Of a stretch of DNA of 64,000 bases, positions 1 to 11,243 are shown one piece after another. The notes under the pieces are model-generated. The model saw nothing but the letters and a program-made list of their open reading frames with translations, did not search any database and had not been told where the DNA came from. The stretch lies in NCBI GenBank assembly GCA_009767595.1, contig VSDK01012485.1:39451-103450 (forward strand), in the 5' to 3' direction. Within the stretch, counting starts at the first letter, position 1. Each line of letters starts with the position of its first letter. The translations under genes and the position numbers were made by a program. The DNA is from Symbiodinium kawagutii. Its lineage: Eukaryota > Sar > Dinophyceae > Suessiales > Symbiodiniaceae.

Positions 1-184
1 ACGCGCAACCAGGGCGTCCTGTCAGCCAAGCAGCTGCAGCCTGCCCTTTCTGGCGCGCTCATTACGCTGCGCTCGCTGACCCCTGGGGGGTCGGAGGAGC
101 CCGGCAAAAGCCTGGTGGCCGCCGTGGGACTGGTGAAGTCTCTGGGCTGCAGGGCGTGGAGCACCTGGGAGCGGAAGCGCCTGG
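1..184 (+). CDS. Exon 1 of the visible part (5' end outside window)
   Basis: Frame 1 is open from the first base and GC-rich at third positions, with peptide segments such as LVAAVGLVKSLGCRAWSTW. It ends with one base of a codon before the donor GTAAGC at 185. That base plus GT from the next exon makes a glycine codon, so the junction is phase-consistent. The upstream end is cut by the window edge. The minus-strand frame over the same bases is taken as a shadow because all neighbouring exons read on plus. Confidence 0.75.
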
Positions 185-702
185 GTAAGCAACGAAGCTG
201 GACTTGTAACCATGATTTGGTTACTGCAACTGGTGGTTTGATAAGGTCTATACGAGGGTTATATAGGGGTTGCATAAGGCCAACCACCCATATTCTTTAT
301 TAGCCATTATTAAACAATAATAGTAATTGTTTTGATTGACTGTACTCATTGCGACCATGACCATGAAACATATTAGTGAACCATCAGTGCATCAACCATA
401 GTTAATGATCTTATAACCATTACTACCGCATAGTTACCATAGTTGAGCATAGATTAAAACGTATTAATTGGCTGACAAAGCCATTAATCACAGTAATGAA
501 GTAATTAACCATTTCTTTATCATATTAGTCAACCATTATTAGTTGCTCGCCATTATCAATCATATTTAATCATGGCAAATCATATCACATGGCTGAAAAA
601 AAACGATTCATCAACCATTCTCAACCAACACTAGTTGTAAAGTCATTATGGACCATCATTAAGCATCATTATTGACCACGACTTAGGCATGAGGAACCCT
701 AG

Positions 703-849
703 GTATCTTCTACCACGGTAGCCATCCTTCGGCGGATCTCAGGCGCCTGTCGCTGGCGGGTTCTGCCTCTGAAGCACTGGAGGCTTTCCAGGGAGCATTG
801 CTGGGAGGAGCCGAGGGTAGCGCGGGGGGAGCGAGCCAGGCTTATGGAG
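703..849 (+). CDS. Exon 2
   Basis: Acceptor CCCTAG precedes 703. The frame set by exon 1 stays open to the donor GTGGGT at 850 and gives a helical, Ala/Leu-rich peptide (segments DLRRLSLAGSASEALEAF and GALLGGAEGSAGG). The other two frames are interrupted or have poor composition. It ends in phase 1, as exon 3 requires. The preceding 518-bp intron is AT-rich and holds nothing else recognisable. Confidence 0.75.
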
Positions 850-1026
850 GTGGGTCGTCCATGGTGGTTGATGGTAGTTGAATGGTGGTGAATTCGGGGT
901 CAATGATGGTCAATGGTGGTGAGGTTAATGGTCAATTGATGGTAGTTTAATGGTGGTGAAGCTAATTAATGGCTAATGATGGCGAGCGATTACTTGATAA
1001 GTAGTGGCCTTGGTCTGACCTTTTAG

Positions 1027-1066
1027 GGCGCCTCTGTGAGGCGGCGGACAGCCAAGCCCAACGCGA
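1027..1066 (+). CDS. Exon 3 (3' end uncertain)
   Basis: After TTTTAG the sequence continues the phase of exon 2 and reads GRLCEAADSQAQR before running into a GA-dinucleotide tract (about 1065-1092). No GT donor is close. A GA or GC donor inside the tract would be needed; an end at 1066 gives the phase that exon 4 expects. Dinoflagellates are known to use GA and GC donors, but this particular end is inference. Confidence 0.5.
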
Positions 1067-1092
1067 GAGAGAGAGAGAGAGACAGAGAGAGA

Positions 1093-2309
1093 AGTAGTGG
1101 TTTATGATGGGTAATGTTGATGATAGTTAATGAGGGTTTGATGGGAGGGGACAATGATGGCTAATGGCTAATGAAGTGAATGGTGGTTAAGGATGGTGAA
1201 TGACGATGATTAGGTTGATGGATGGATGACTCAGTGGTTCATGGTCAAATAGTCTTCAAATAGTGGCTAATGATGGTTGACAATGGTTGATATTTGTTTT
1301 CTTGATTGGTTGTAACTATTGGTGGTGGTTAATAATGGCGGGAAATCAGCAACAATGATGCTCAATGATGGTTAACAATGGTTACCGCCAGGTTAATTAA
1401 GGTTGATTCATGGTTGACCAGTGGTTAAACATTGGTCAATGACGGTTGGTGATGGTTATTGAATTACAGTATTTGATGGTTGATGAGTAGTCAATTGAAG
1501 TGTTAATGATGGTTAATCGTTTGCGTGATGGTTAGGAGATGGTTGGTTAATTTTGTGTGATTTTATGTAGTAGTTGGTGATTTCTGATGGTTCATGGTTG
1601 AGAATGGGTAGCCCGGCTGAAATCATGTTGAACAGTTTATAGTTTCATCATCAAGGTCTATTGCTCGTTGCTATGAGAGCATCATTGCTAGTCTAGCTCT
1701 TTTTGATCGGTTTCTTGGTTGGATTCTTTGATTGCAGCTGGTACGAGGTTGCAGTCGTGAGATGTTGCAACTACGACAAGGATGTAGCAACACTGCAATG
1801 GATTATCGGGTTAATTTGAGCACATTTGAGCACACTTGCCCTTGCACGGGTAGCAGGCATGGATTAGAGCAAGTAACTGGAAGATGAGTTTAGCAAACTC
1901 AACATGATAAGGATGTCTTTAACACACAGTAGAACAGGTTATAGTGGATTTGCGATATCCTTGTTGTTCACATGGCCATCATCAAGACCAAGCGGGAATG
2001 GGAGGGATATAACAAGAAACATATTTGGCACCGTTGAGCATAAATCCAAAATCAAATTCGGCTGCCAGGGATGGTAACTTTGGGAAGAACAATTGGTTGA
2101 CCCTAAAATTCAGAATTTTGTTAACCCACAGTTGATTTGGGTTAGTTAAGCCCTGCCTATAAGGTAACTTATAACCCCTGGAAACCATGAGAATGGTGAC
2201 CACTGACCTTCGCGGTGGGGGTGCACGTCCAAGTAAGGCAAGAGAGAGAGAGGGGCCATAGTGCTACTGGTTGGTTGGTGCTTGGGTGCTTCGGTACATG
2301 GTGCCTTAG
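1093..2309 (+). other. Intron filled with degenerate TGGTTAATGATGG-type repeat
   Basis: About 1.2 kb without a coding island. Most of it is a degenerate G/T-rich repeat built on TGGTTAATGATGG on the plus strand, thinning out after about 1620. A possible small coding scrap near 1610 was not convincing. No RNA gene was seen. Confidence 0.6.
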
Positions 2310-2422
2310 GAGGTCCGGAGGCCTGGTCCAGCTGGGCCAACAGCTGGCAGAAGGACTTGCCACTTGGCCGTTGGGAGTCCACCACCAGGATGGGGAGGGA
2401 GAAGGACTTCGTTTGGCTATGG
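2310..2422 (+). CDS. Exon 4
   Basis: Acceptor GCCTTAG precedes 2310. The reading frame gives SGGLVQLGQQLAEGLATW and then an acidic/glycine stretch, ending ATG-G before a GTCGAG donor at 2423. The single base left over is completed by AA at the start of exon 5 to give a Glu codon. A longer read-through reaches a stop at 2434, so a terminal exon is possible, but the phase match favours splicing. Confidence 0.65.
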
Positions 2423-2538
2423 GTCGAGATGACTAACAAATAAGGGGATAATGACTAACAAATGAGCAACTAACAACCAACTAATGGTCAATAATAGCGG
2501 TTACAAACTAACAATTATAGGGGATATCCCAGCTACAT

Positions 2539-2661
2539 ATGGCTGTGGGTCAAGCAGTTCATCACCCAAATAATGGGGGATAAGTTCACCAACAAACTCA
2601 TAGGGAAAACAATAGTTAATGATAGATGAGCCAGGGGTACAGGGTTTTGGCCCACTGCCAA
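2539..2661 (-). repeat. Family B inverted-repeat element (copy 1)
   Basis: About 120 bp bounded by GGCTGTGGGTCAA and a complementary TTGGCCCACTGCC end. Inside are the family marks AACAAACTCATAGGGAAAAC and GGGGTACAGGGTTTT. Other copies are listed at 6545, 23240, 31018, 31371, 33719, 54255 and 56266. It is non-coding and small, with imperfect terminal inverted repeats, as in a MITE. Confidence 0.7.
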
Positions 2662-2990
2662 ATAATGACTCTAGGGATTTTGGATAGTGAAACTCTAGTG
2701 GACTTCATCTATAGATTCTAAGGATTTTTCAACCATCCAAAATCTATACAATAAAATCTCTAGAATGGTTTGGTGCGATTTTGAATCATTGAAACTGGAA
2801 ACCATTGGGTAACCAATAAGCCACCAAAATCATGACATCCCGAAAACCAATGGTTTCCTAGTAAAATGATCATTTCTGGTGGGTTTGGGTTTGGAGAGGG
2901 AGGAGGGCCTCATATATAGAATCTATAAAATCTATAGAATCTCTAGAATGGTTTGGTGGGATTCGGGATGGTTAAAACTGGAAACCAAGC
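2662..2990. repeat. Internal direct repeat of about 175 bp spacing
   Basis: The motif TCTCTAGAATGGTTTGGTG followed by a diverged tail with AAACTGGAAACCA occurs twice (near 2756 and 2939). The segment is otherwise AT-rich and non-coding. It lies in the intron between exons 4 and 5. Confidence 0.5.
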
Positions 2991-4087
2991 TGTGCACTTC
3001 CAGTTATCTACTGACTAGGTAGCCAGGGAACTCCAGGATTGTCACACTATGGTTGATGGTCAGTACATTTAGGTAACTGGCATTTTGAACTGATGTTGTG
3101 AACCATTTACGACGAACGGCTGCTGATTGACTATCACAGGTGGATGAATGTAACCTTGACTCTAGAGAACCAACCGTCTTGGAGAGATAAACGGATCGAG
3201 CTTGGCCGCTTCGATGATTCACCAAGCTGACAGTCGCGTAGTGGGAAAGGGGAGCCGGGGTGAGTGCAGGAATGATCAACCGCTGCAGCAGTGGTCTTTC
3301 ATGTTGACCAGCAGTAAGAACAACCACTAGCTTCTCACAGCCATGAAACTGGCTTCGGTCCAATCACCAGCCGGATATGGTCGACACATCTTGGCAACAA
3401 ATGATGTATGAAACGTCATCGCCTCAACTTTCGTTGCTACAGCCCAACTGAGCAACCACCGAAGTCAACCCACCAGGTCTTCCAAACGCTGCAACGACGA
3501 GTGCATCACAGCGTTGGTGGGAGCTGTCTCTTGTGCAAAGTGGACATGATTTCCACGTAGGTTTGGGCGGAGAACGATGCTGAAACAGCTGGTTGAGCAA
3601 GTAGATGTCCAGGACAACCATCATCAATCACCAACGGTTTGTTGGTAAGCCACTTGAGTGCGAGTCATGGTCACCTTGCATAAATCAAGTTGCTTAGCTA
3701 GAGGGGAAGGCACAACACTCAGCTGCGGGATGTCGCATCTTCCGGGATGTTCTCCAGCAGCCGTGCAAAATTTGATGTTATATAAGGTATTGTATTGAAC
3801 CCATAGTGATCCTCCAGCAAAAGTTGTTTGTTGTATTGTGAGATAACACTGGTGTATCCTGGCCTTGGAAACCTGAAACTGCACATTTCATATAACATAC
3901 GCGTGAGTCCAAATAGGCATGTGCACTGGACGAATGCACGTGTAACCTTATCTCACGTGTTTTCATATATTGCTCCGATATTTCACAATTTCCACACAGA
4001 TTCACCTTCAACATCCTTCAAAACTCTTTGTTCACTCCCTACAAGGTGATACTCGGTGTGTTGATTTCCACATCTCTCCACATTCAG
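2991..4087 (+). other. Intron remainder, no recognised content
   Basis: Open frames exist on the minus strand (3004-3363 and 3624-3884), but their composition is unlike the gene's exons, their peptides are not recognisable, and they have no splice context. I see nothing supportable here. Confidence 0.5.
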
Positions 4088-4269
4088 AAGCATTGACGTA
4101 TCCCTTGCACCCTTACGCTTTCCGAGCTCTCCCAGCTCTTTGTGACGCCAGCGGAGCCAAGGTTTGCGACTTGCTTCCAACTCAGCTGGAGTGTGCGCGT
4201 GCCCTGGCGCCGCAGCTGGTGACGTTGCCACTGACTACAGCGGAGCGGCTCGGCGTGATGGAGACCTTG
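4088..4269 (+). CDS. Exon 5
   Basis: Acceptor CATTCAG. The frame gives strong helical segments (LLPTQLECARALAPQLV, TTAERLGVMETL) with GC-rich third positions. It ends in phase 0 at the donor GTGGAC (4270). The start phase fits exon 4 and the end phase fits exon 6. A stop at 4276 follows the donor directly, which is typical of reading into an intron. Confidence 0.75.
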
Positions 4270-4306
4270 GTGGACTAGTGTCATGTGCACCAACTTTTGG
4301 GGATGT

Positions 4307-4420
4307 GGTGGTTGTTTTGAGGATAGGGGGATCCCAAAAATTGCAAAAATGGTTGGTTTATTGCTACAACTGATGAATGTTGGATGATTTGGGAGGTGCC
4401 CCTATTTTGAGAGACCACCA
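4307..4420 (+). repeat. Family A inverted-repeat element (copy 1)
   Basis: 114 bp with ends GGTGGTTGTTTTGAGGATAG and CCTATTTTGAGAGACCACC, which are near-complementary terminal repeats. It starts 37 bp after the exon 5 donor. The same family is found at 20927, 23128, 38704, 39094 and 54436. Confidence 0.75.
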
Positions 4421-5124
4421 TATGTTCGCGATTTGAGTTTTGAGGATAGCAAGTGTTTGAATTCTGCATGGCATCTTTTTTTTCATTTAGATTTCATATA
4501 GACAGATCTGTAATTCATTTGGGAACACGTGGTTGGCATGAAAGTTTGGTTGGAAGAGCGGGTGCCTCGAAACTAAGGGAAAGTTGAGTGAAAACAACAA
4601 ACCAGCAGCTGGTTGTCCAGATGGTGCTGTTATATTTGGATATACCTGGTGTATGGCTGTGAATGGATGTGAATGGCAGGTTGTAACCTGGCGGTTTTGT
4701 ATGCGTTAAGAGGCTGAGGTGAAGCCTCAGGGCACACTTCTTCATCAGCAGTGGGGTCCATTTCTTTGGCGCGCAACTATTTAAGAGGCCGCAGCATAGC
4801 ACAGAAATAGTTGAGACATTTCCGTGTGGCAAATATGTTTTTTTGCCATTCTGCTGCTCACCTGAAAACACCACAGCACGGCCTGTGGAGTTCAAACTGT
4901 TGGAAGCCTTGGCAAAAAACATGGATTCCGCTGCTTGGCCCCCTCTGTTCGAACCCCCCCTGAAGATGTGTTTCGATTCCAAGTTCTCAACCAATGAACG
5001 CGCGGCCCCAGATATTTCTGGAACTCAGCTGTAACAGGTACATCTCGGTCATTTTTTTAGAAACCACCAGGGCAGGGCATGCAGGACTGTCAGTTCCGAG
5101 GTGGATCCCCTTGACCCTTCCCAG

Positions 5125-5182
5125 ACTGCTGGCCTTTACCGCCTTGAGCCTTCGAGCTGAGCCAGGCCCTGGTAGAAGGTGG
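5125..5182 (+). CDS. Candidate exon
   Basis: After TTCCCAG the frame reads LLAFTALSLRAEPGPGRRW and meets GT donors at 5179 and 5183. The peptide resembles the surrounding exons, but the start phase does not match the exon 5 end. It may be an alternative exon, a decayed exon, or chance. Confidence 0.3.
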
Positions 5183-5679
5183 GTCCTATGATGGACATGG
5201 GTTGATTCCTAGGACTAAACACAATTCCACTTGGAGCAACTAACCAGTCCTGCTGATAAAAAAACTGCCAATCCATGTAGATGGAAGTGATCTATGGTGA
5301 AATCTTCTAAGTCGTGCTCTGCTACCGTGGTTGTTGGCGACGGTGGGGTACCTCAATAGGGAAATGCGGGGTGATTTATGCTGCCGCTTACTGGGGCTGT
5401 TTTCAAGGCCTCATGTGGCTTTATCGCTTGTCATACTCAGAGAGAGAAAAAGAAATAGAGAGAAAGAGGGAGAGAGAGAGTTGAAGATACCCTGATTTAG
5501 GAGTAGAACCCCATGATTTGCATTGTTCAGGGGCAGGGTTCCCTTTTGTGATACTCATTGGTGCAGATTGTGCAGGGATGTTTTGCCTGTTTACTTGTTG
5601 GTTTGATCTTTATTTTCATGGGTTTATTTTTTCAATATACGAAATAAATAGAAAATGATTGTTTTTGGAGTAAGTCAAG

Positions 5680-5758
5680 TCATTACAACTCACCGCACCG
5701 GGCCCAGATGTGGAGCTTGGGAATGCGCTGCTGAAACGACGCTTGGCGGAAGTGAAAG
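5680..5758 (+). CDS. Exon 6
   Basis: Acceptor GTCAAG; phase 0 start, matching exon 5. The peptide includes ELGNALLKRRLAEVK, a clear amphipathic helix. The donor GTGTTA at 5759 leaves one base, completed by CA of exon 7 to give Ala. Confidence 0.75.
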
Positions 5759-5802
5759 GTGTTAGAGCTGAAAGACAGGGTTGCTGAGTTGATGAGTTAT
5801 GA

Positions 5803-5860
5803 CAACCCATATGGCAACCCATATGCCAGCCCATTTGGCAACCCATATGGCAACCCATAG
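5803..5860. repeat. Short tandem repeat CAACCCATATGG
   Basis: Four imperfect copies of a 16-bp unit around CAACCCATATGG, just after the exon 6 donor region. Confidence 0.7.
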
Positions 5861-6544
5861 TATGGTTGTTAATACTTTTTTTTAATTTCTGATAAGTGTC
5901 ACATCATAGCTTATTTCAATAGCCACTCAAAATGGTCTGTGATTTTTGCGGTGCAGCGAAGACGACTCGATGCTCGAGTCGTTCATCAGCTAGTTGGCTG
6001 CTGGTATTGCAGTGGATTTGCAGTGGACATAGGTCCGTTCTTGATTTTGAATATCATTGTCAGTTGCCTAGCAAACGTTGTTTTGAGGCATTTGATGTAT
6101 TGTGTTTTCCATTAGTACTGATATGTCCGATACACGGTATGCATAGTTGTATCTACGTATATGAGTGCGTGTGTGTGGGCGCACTCGTTACTAATTATAA
6201 CCAACATGTTTACCAATACTGACTACTTGGATGTGATAAAGTTGTAAACTTAAACTAGTTATGATGATTATTATCAATACTAACTATAACCTATCTCTAC
6301 CTAGTTATTTAACTAATGACTAGCATTATATAACTTTGTGATTCCACATGATTAATAGCTAGCAATGTTGTTACTTGTAGTGCTTACTTACATTATATAC
6401 TGTTAATTGCTAGCATTATTGTAGCTAGTAATTATTTATAACTAGCAATTTAACTAACATTATATAAGTAAAAACTATTGCAATAACTAACAAGTGTAGG
6501 ATTATAATCATTATGGTCACTAAATATCACTAACATGATAGACA

Positions 6545-6669
6545 TATGGCAGTGGGTCAAAACCCTGTACCCCTGGTTCCCATATCATTAACCATTGTTT
6601 TCCCTATAAAATGCTTGGTTATTATCCCCCATGAAATTGGTTGGTTAATATTGACCCAGCTCGCCATAT
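6545..6669 (+). repeat. Family B inverted-repeat element (copy 2)
   Basis: Begins TATGGCAGTGGGTCAAAACC and ends TTGACCCAGCTCGCCATA, with CCTGTACCCCTGGTTCCC inside. Surrounding bases 6240-7090 are AT-rich intron with further partial family B pieces and no coding island. Confidence 0.75.
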
Positions 6670-7102
6670 GGTTGGTGTTAGTTATCACCCCCTATTATTA
6701 ACAATTAACAATTGGTTAGTTGGTAGGTAAATTGCTTGACCCATAGACATATAGTTGGTATATATCCCCTATTCCTAACTAATATAGACATATATAGCTG
6801 GTAAATCCCCTATAATTGTTAGTTACTACCCCTATTATTAACCATTATAACCAGCTATAATTGATAGGTTTATATTGACCCAGCTCGCCATATAGTTGCT
6901 ATATCTCCCCTATAGTTACTAGTTATCATCCCCTGTTATTGACCATTGTAGTTGGTATATATCATTATGAAATTGGTTGCTTAATATTGACCCATAGCCA
7001 TATTGACCCATAGCCAAACTAACAATCATTATGATAAACAATATTGATAGGTTAATATTGACCCATAGCATGATATACATATCATTGATTCCTCGTGCTT
7101 AG

Positions 7103-7227
7103 CATCCGCGGTGCCGCTCGCAATGCGCCTTGCGATTCGCGCATGCGCTCGCTGCTCGCGAGGTGCCGCCGAGATCTTCCAAGCCCAGGGCGCCAGTGGT
7201 CACAAGGAGGTGCCCCACACGGCGCTG
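7103..7227 (+). CDS. Exon 7
   Basis: Acceptor TGCTTAG. The phase fits exon 6. The peptide is clearly coding: PLAMRLAIRACARCSRGAAE and IFQAQGASGHKEVPH. The end is ambiguous: a GC donor at 7228 gives phase 0 and fits the next exon, while a GT at 7233 would not. A GC donor is plausible in this kind of genome. Confidence 0.7.
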
Positions 7228-7782
7228 GCATGGTGGTGGCCTTGACCTGGCCGGGGCTTCCCGTGGAAATGCCATGGTTCTCCTGGGAAATCCCATGTTT
7301 TTTTGGGAAAACTATGGGAAGCTATGGGATTTATAAGCATCAATCCGGATTTTTTAGAGATTTTTGTCGGAGGTTCTCTTGATGTTTTAGGGATTTGTTC
7401 AAGAGAGTACATGCCACTACCCTCGGGATTTTGAGGATTCATCGGCATCATTTTTGGGACTTTCGCTCGCTTTTTGCAGTTGCTGTGGGTCAAGGTAGGT
7501 GGTTGAGCCCATTACAAGGCCTGATTGATGATGCTGATGATGGTAATTCAAAAGTCATGGCTGGTAATACCAGTCAACCAGGTACCGATGGTGACAAACA
7601 ACTACTGATGGACTGTAGTTGCTGGTGACTAGGAACTAATGATTAACATGCCACTGCCTGCAATACCAATTATAGCTCAACAATGGAGGAGGATACTGGC
7701 TAATACTGGCTAATGAATAATTCATAATCTGTTCAGAAGTTGGGGGGTGTAATTGTTCATATGGTTGGTAGCAGCGATGCAG

Positions 7783-7844
7783 CTGGCTGCGTTGCAGCTG
7801 GCTGTTGTCAAGCTGGGCCCGACGGTTGGTGATGTTCTTCGGAG
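7783..7844 (+). CDS. Exon 8
   Basis: Acceptor GATGCAG (an alternative acceptor lies 11 bases upstream). The peptide LAALQLAVVKLGPTVGDVLR is helical. The donor GTTGGG at 7845 leaves AG, completed by A of exon 9 to give Arg. Confidence 0.65.
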
Positions 7845-8205
7845 GTTGGGCCGGAAATGGGGCAAATCATACTAGTGATGACTAGTAACATCTACTTGAT
7901 CACTAGTTGTTACCCCTTAATCCTGTATATTGATAGATTCTAAACGTATATTCTTAATCTCCAGTGAATCACTCGTTAATATCTAGTTTTAATCACTAGT
8001 TACTACTCCTAATCCTATATATCAACAGTTAACACTTACTTAATCACTAGTTGTTACGACTAATTCTGTACTTTAATAGCTAGATAATCTCTAAAATCTA
8101 TTATAGTTGGTATATATCCCCTATTATTAACCAGTAGTTGTTACCCCTATAGTCTAGTCACTAGTTAATCTTACAGTAATAGATGCTACAGGCCATTCGC
8201 TGCAG

Positions 8206-8344
8206 ATCCCACGGCAACCGGCCGCGCTGCGAGACCTTGATGGCCTTCGCGGATGCCCTGGAGCGCGCGGCCGCAGCGGGCGCCGGTGCAGCGTTTGGCC
8301 CCGCCTTGGCGGCGGCCTTGGTAGCTCGGCAGTTGGGGGCTGTG
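8206..8344 (+). CDS. Exon 9
   Basis: Acceptor GCTGCAG. Very GC-rich coding frame: CETLMAFADALERAAAAGAG then ALAAALVARQLGAVV. It ends in phase 0 at the donor GTGGGT. Minus-strand frames here are longer on paper, but do not fit the neighbouring phases. Confidence 0.75.
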
Positions 8345-8991
8345 GTGGGTTGATGTTGTGGATGGGTCAAGCAACTAATGATGGCTGGTTATCATGGGGA
8401 TATGTACCAACTATAGGTAAAATAGGGGATAATATTGCTGGTATGTGGTCAAGCAGTTACCCCACTAGTAATTAATGGGAGACAATAACCCACAAAACTC
8501 AGGGAAAACAATTTTCAGAATGGCATGGCATGGGAACCACGGGGATAATACTTCTGATATGTGGTCAAGCCGTTCACCAACCAATAATATCTGTTTAATG
8601 GTTCATAATAGGGGATGATACAAACCAACCAATGGTTAACTAGCTGGTTTATGGGGATAATCATGGTTAATCATAGCGAATAATGGTTAATAACTAGTGG
8701 TTCATAAGCAACTAACAAGTAACTAATGGTTAATAATAGGAGATATATGCCAACTATAATGGTTAATTGTAATAATAGGGGATGATAACTAACAATTATA
8801 CCAGCTACATATGGCCATGGGTCAATATTAGCCAGCTAATCATGGGGGGATAATAACTAAGAATAATGATTCAACAACCCTTGGTGGGTGGTGATGGGTG
8901 GTTTGATTATTCGTAGCCTGGTGGGTTATGACCCTTGAATATATGGCTGATAATAGGAGGATAGGAACTATCAACAGTGGTTAAACAAATA

Positions 8992-9103
8992 CTGGTTGGT
9001 GGTTTAATTGGCATGTGTTACTTTCCCTGGTGATTATTAACAAATGGTTGGTTCACAAGCATATTTTTCATAGGGCTTGAAATCACCATACACCACCAAC
9101 CAG
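8992..9103. repeat. Family C inverted-repeat element (copy 1)
   Basis: Ends are CTGGTTGGTGGTTTAA and CACCACCAACCAG. The internal TTTCCCTGGTGATTATTAAC matches the copy at 53957. The surrounding intron (8345-9709) also carries partial family B pieces. Confidence 0.7.
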
Positions 9104-9171
9104 GATATAATCATAGGTGGACATGTGTTAAGATAGAACTTTAGATTTAGATAGGTTAAATATGGTCTCAG

Positions 9172-9276
9172 CTGCTGGGTGGTTTGATTCATGTTTTTGT
9201 TGCTTCATTTTTGCCAATGATTTTGGGATGCTTTGTTGACGAGCAAATTGCGCAGAGTGGTGAAACCGCCAACCAG
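9172..9276. repeat. Family C inverted-repeat element (copy 2)
   Basis: Starts CTGCTGGGTGGTTTGATTC and ends GTGGTGAAACCGCCAACCAG. More diverged than copy 1. Confidence 0.6.
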
Positions 9277-9709
9277 TCTATGCTGCCAATGATAACACAA
9301 GACGAAATACTTAGTATGACTTAAAGGCTGTCAATGAAGGACAATCAATTATCGTCAAGAAACACCTTGATGCTTTATGGTTTGTGGTCAAATGATGATT
9401 GATAATATGCATTTGTTCAGGCTTTAAGCCCCGTCAAAAACATATTTATTAGCTCTTTTTACCGTAAAGATTCGAAGTGATTGATCCATTCGTGATCAAC
9501 AACATGACCGACCATCAATCAACTTTCATCAACCATTACTAACCCTTAATTACTAATCATTACAAACCAGTACTACCCCTTACTGACCCTTACTTACCAT
9601 TGTAGACTAATTAACCGTTACTAGCCATTGCCAATCATTGACCACTCATCAACCAACCATGAATGACCCACTTCTACCCAGCACCGTCCCACAGCCACTG
9701 CCGCCTTAG

Positions 9710-9806
9710 GCTTTGCCGAGCAACGTTGCACAGCTGGCAGCGGGCCTGACCACGGATCCACACGAAGGAGCAGTGGCAGGAGGGTTATCGGAAACGCCCA
9801 TGGTTG
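9710..9806 (+). CDS. Exon 10
   Basis: Acceptor CGCCTTAG; phase 0 start, matching exon 9. Peptide LPSNVAQLAAGLTTDPHEG. Two GT donors lie close together (9803 and 9807). The second gives phase 1, which fits exon 11. The sequence before the acceptor is CCATTAC-type repeat; the sequence after the donor is G/T-rich. Confidence 0.7.
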
Positions 9807-9829
9807 GTACCTGAGGTTGGTACCCATGC

Positions 9830-11114
9830 TTGGTGCTTGTGGCTAGTCTCTGTGGTTGGTACATGTGGGCACCTTCATAAGTCTTGTGAACAAGTATGCT
9901 TGTCAGTTTCTATGGTTTGGTACCCATGGTTCTTAAGTCTTGTGAGTAAGTATGGTTGTCACCTACCGTTGATAACAAAATGGGTGACAGTGTTTGTTCA
10001 CCGTTGTCATGGTCAACCAATCGCGGAACCGCTAGCATCGGTGATGCCTCTCCCACCAGGCCTGTGGTTGATCACATTGGCCACCGATCCTTCACTGTTG
10101 GTGACCGTTGTGACGACCGCTTCCCAGGTTGGCACATGCAAATCCAGCTTGCCCTAATTCATGACTGTAGAGTGTCCCTACGGTTTACTATCATTGCCAA
10201 GGGCAGTAGTACACATGACACGTGGCAGAGTGGCAGGGCTGGGGCTGGCATAGTGTTGGGATGTGTTTGGGGTTCGCAGCCAGCCATTGATAACACAAGG
10301 GACGAGGGTCGTTGCGAGCAGGAAACCCGCCAAGTGTGGAGATTGTCCTTGAGAGAGCTGAGGCTGCGGACACTGCAAGGGTCGTGTTACTGCTGTGTTC
10401 ACTGCGCACCCACTGGTGCAATTTGGATGCTACCGTGTTGATTTTAACGACCTATCATCAACTATGTGCCATCACCCACTATTGACAACGGTCAATCGCA
10501 GTTAATCAATCCTGATTAATTGAAAGATACTTAAAAATGTTAAGCATCATTGAGCAATTTTTAAGATTTAGTCAGCCGTCATCAGCCTTCATCAGTTCTG
10601 AATCTACTTTGTGGGATTACTTTCATCCACAGGATCGAATATGCATTAACCACTGGAACCAAGCCACGGGATAGTTGGATCAAACTGCAAACTGTTTGTA
10701 CAGTTGCAACCGCCGTGGCTAGCTAAAGCTAACCTCGAGTCCCACTTGCTAACTTTCCACCTCCAGTGGCTTTGATGAAGGATCTTCATGGATCGATATG
10801 AAACGCACCCACTATCATGGTCACCGCTTCGTTGCACCGATGATTAGGCTACAAGCAACGGCCAGTTGATAAGCCAACACTGCTTGCGAGAGATGATTTT
10901 GTGGTCCCTGATGTTGTCACCACCTGATGTATGAAAACAATCCAAACAACGTGGTGAGTGCATGCCAGCGTTTCTCAACATGAATAGTCATATAGTCATT
11001 CGTACCAATGAATAACCAACTATTTTTTCGGGTTCCCTATTATGGGAAACCACCATGTCAGCGCTATGATTCAGTATATTCAGCGACTTTTGCACAGTAA
11101 GGGTCGCTTTTTAG
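9830..11114 (+). other. Intron, no recognised gene
   Basis: Contains an open frame of 161 codons (9956-10441) with unremarkable composition and no recognisable motif. The far end (11018-11054) carries the right end of a family A element. Nothing else supportable. Confidence 0.45.
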
Positions 11115-11232
11115 CCAGACCCCCGTGGCTGGCGCCACAAAAGCGCGAGGCATCTCGGCGCTTCTTGCGGGCTTTGACCAAGCAGCTGCCACCAGACCAG
11201 GTCCGGATACCCTCCAAGCCAGTTATCTCTAC
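11115..11232 (+). CDS. Exon 11
   Basis: Acceptor TTTTTAG. The frame reads PPWLAPQKREASRRFLRALT and KQLPPDQVRIPSKPVIS. The donor GTAAAT at 11233 leaves AC, completed by C of the exon at 14827 to give Thr. A second frame is also open, but its third-position composition is worse. The LINE described below was inserted only a few bases after this donor. Confidence 0.65.
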
Positions 11233-11234
11233 GT

Positions 11235-11243
11235 AAATGGATG
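11235..11243 (+). repeat. Target-site duplication of the LINE, left copy
   Basis: AAATGGATG here equals AAATGGATG at 14131-14139, directly after the LINE's A-run. It is host intron sequence starting two bases inside the donor. Confidence 0.85.

Noticed and set aside
3004-3363. 119-codon open frame on the minus strand
   Set aside because: No splice context or family signature.
4515-4994. 159-codon open frame on the minus strand
   Set aside because: Composition is not coding-like, there is no recognisable motif, and it lies between plus-strand exons 5 and 6; chance is more likely.
10000-10441. 161-codon frame as a gene
   Set aside because: No family motif, no splice fit, and exons 10 and 11 join in phase without it.
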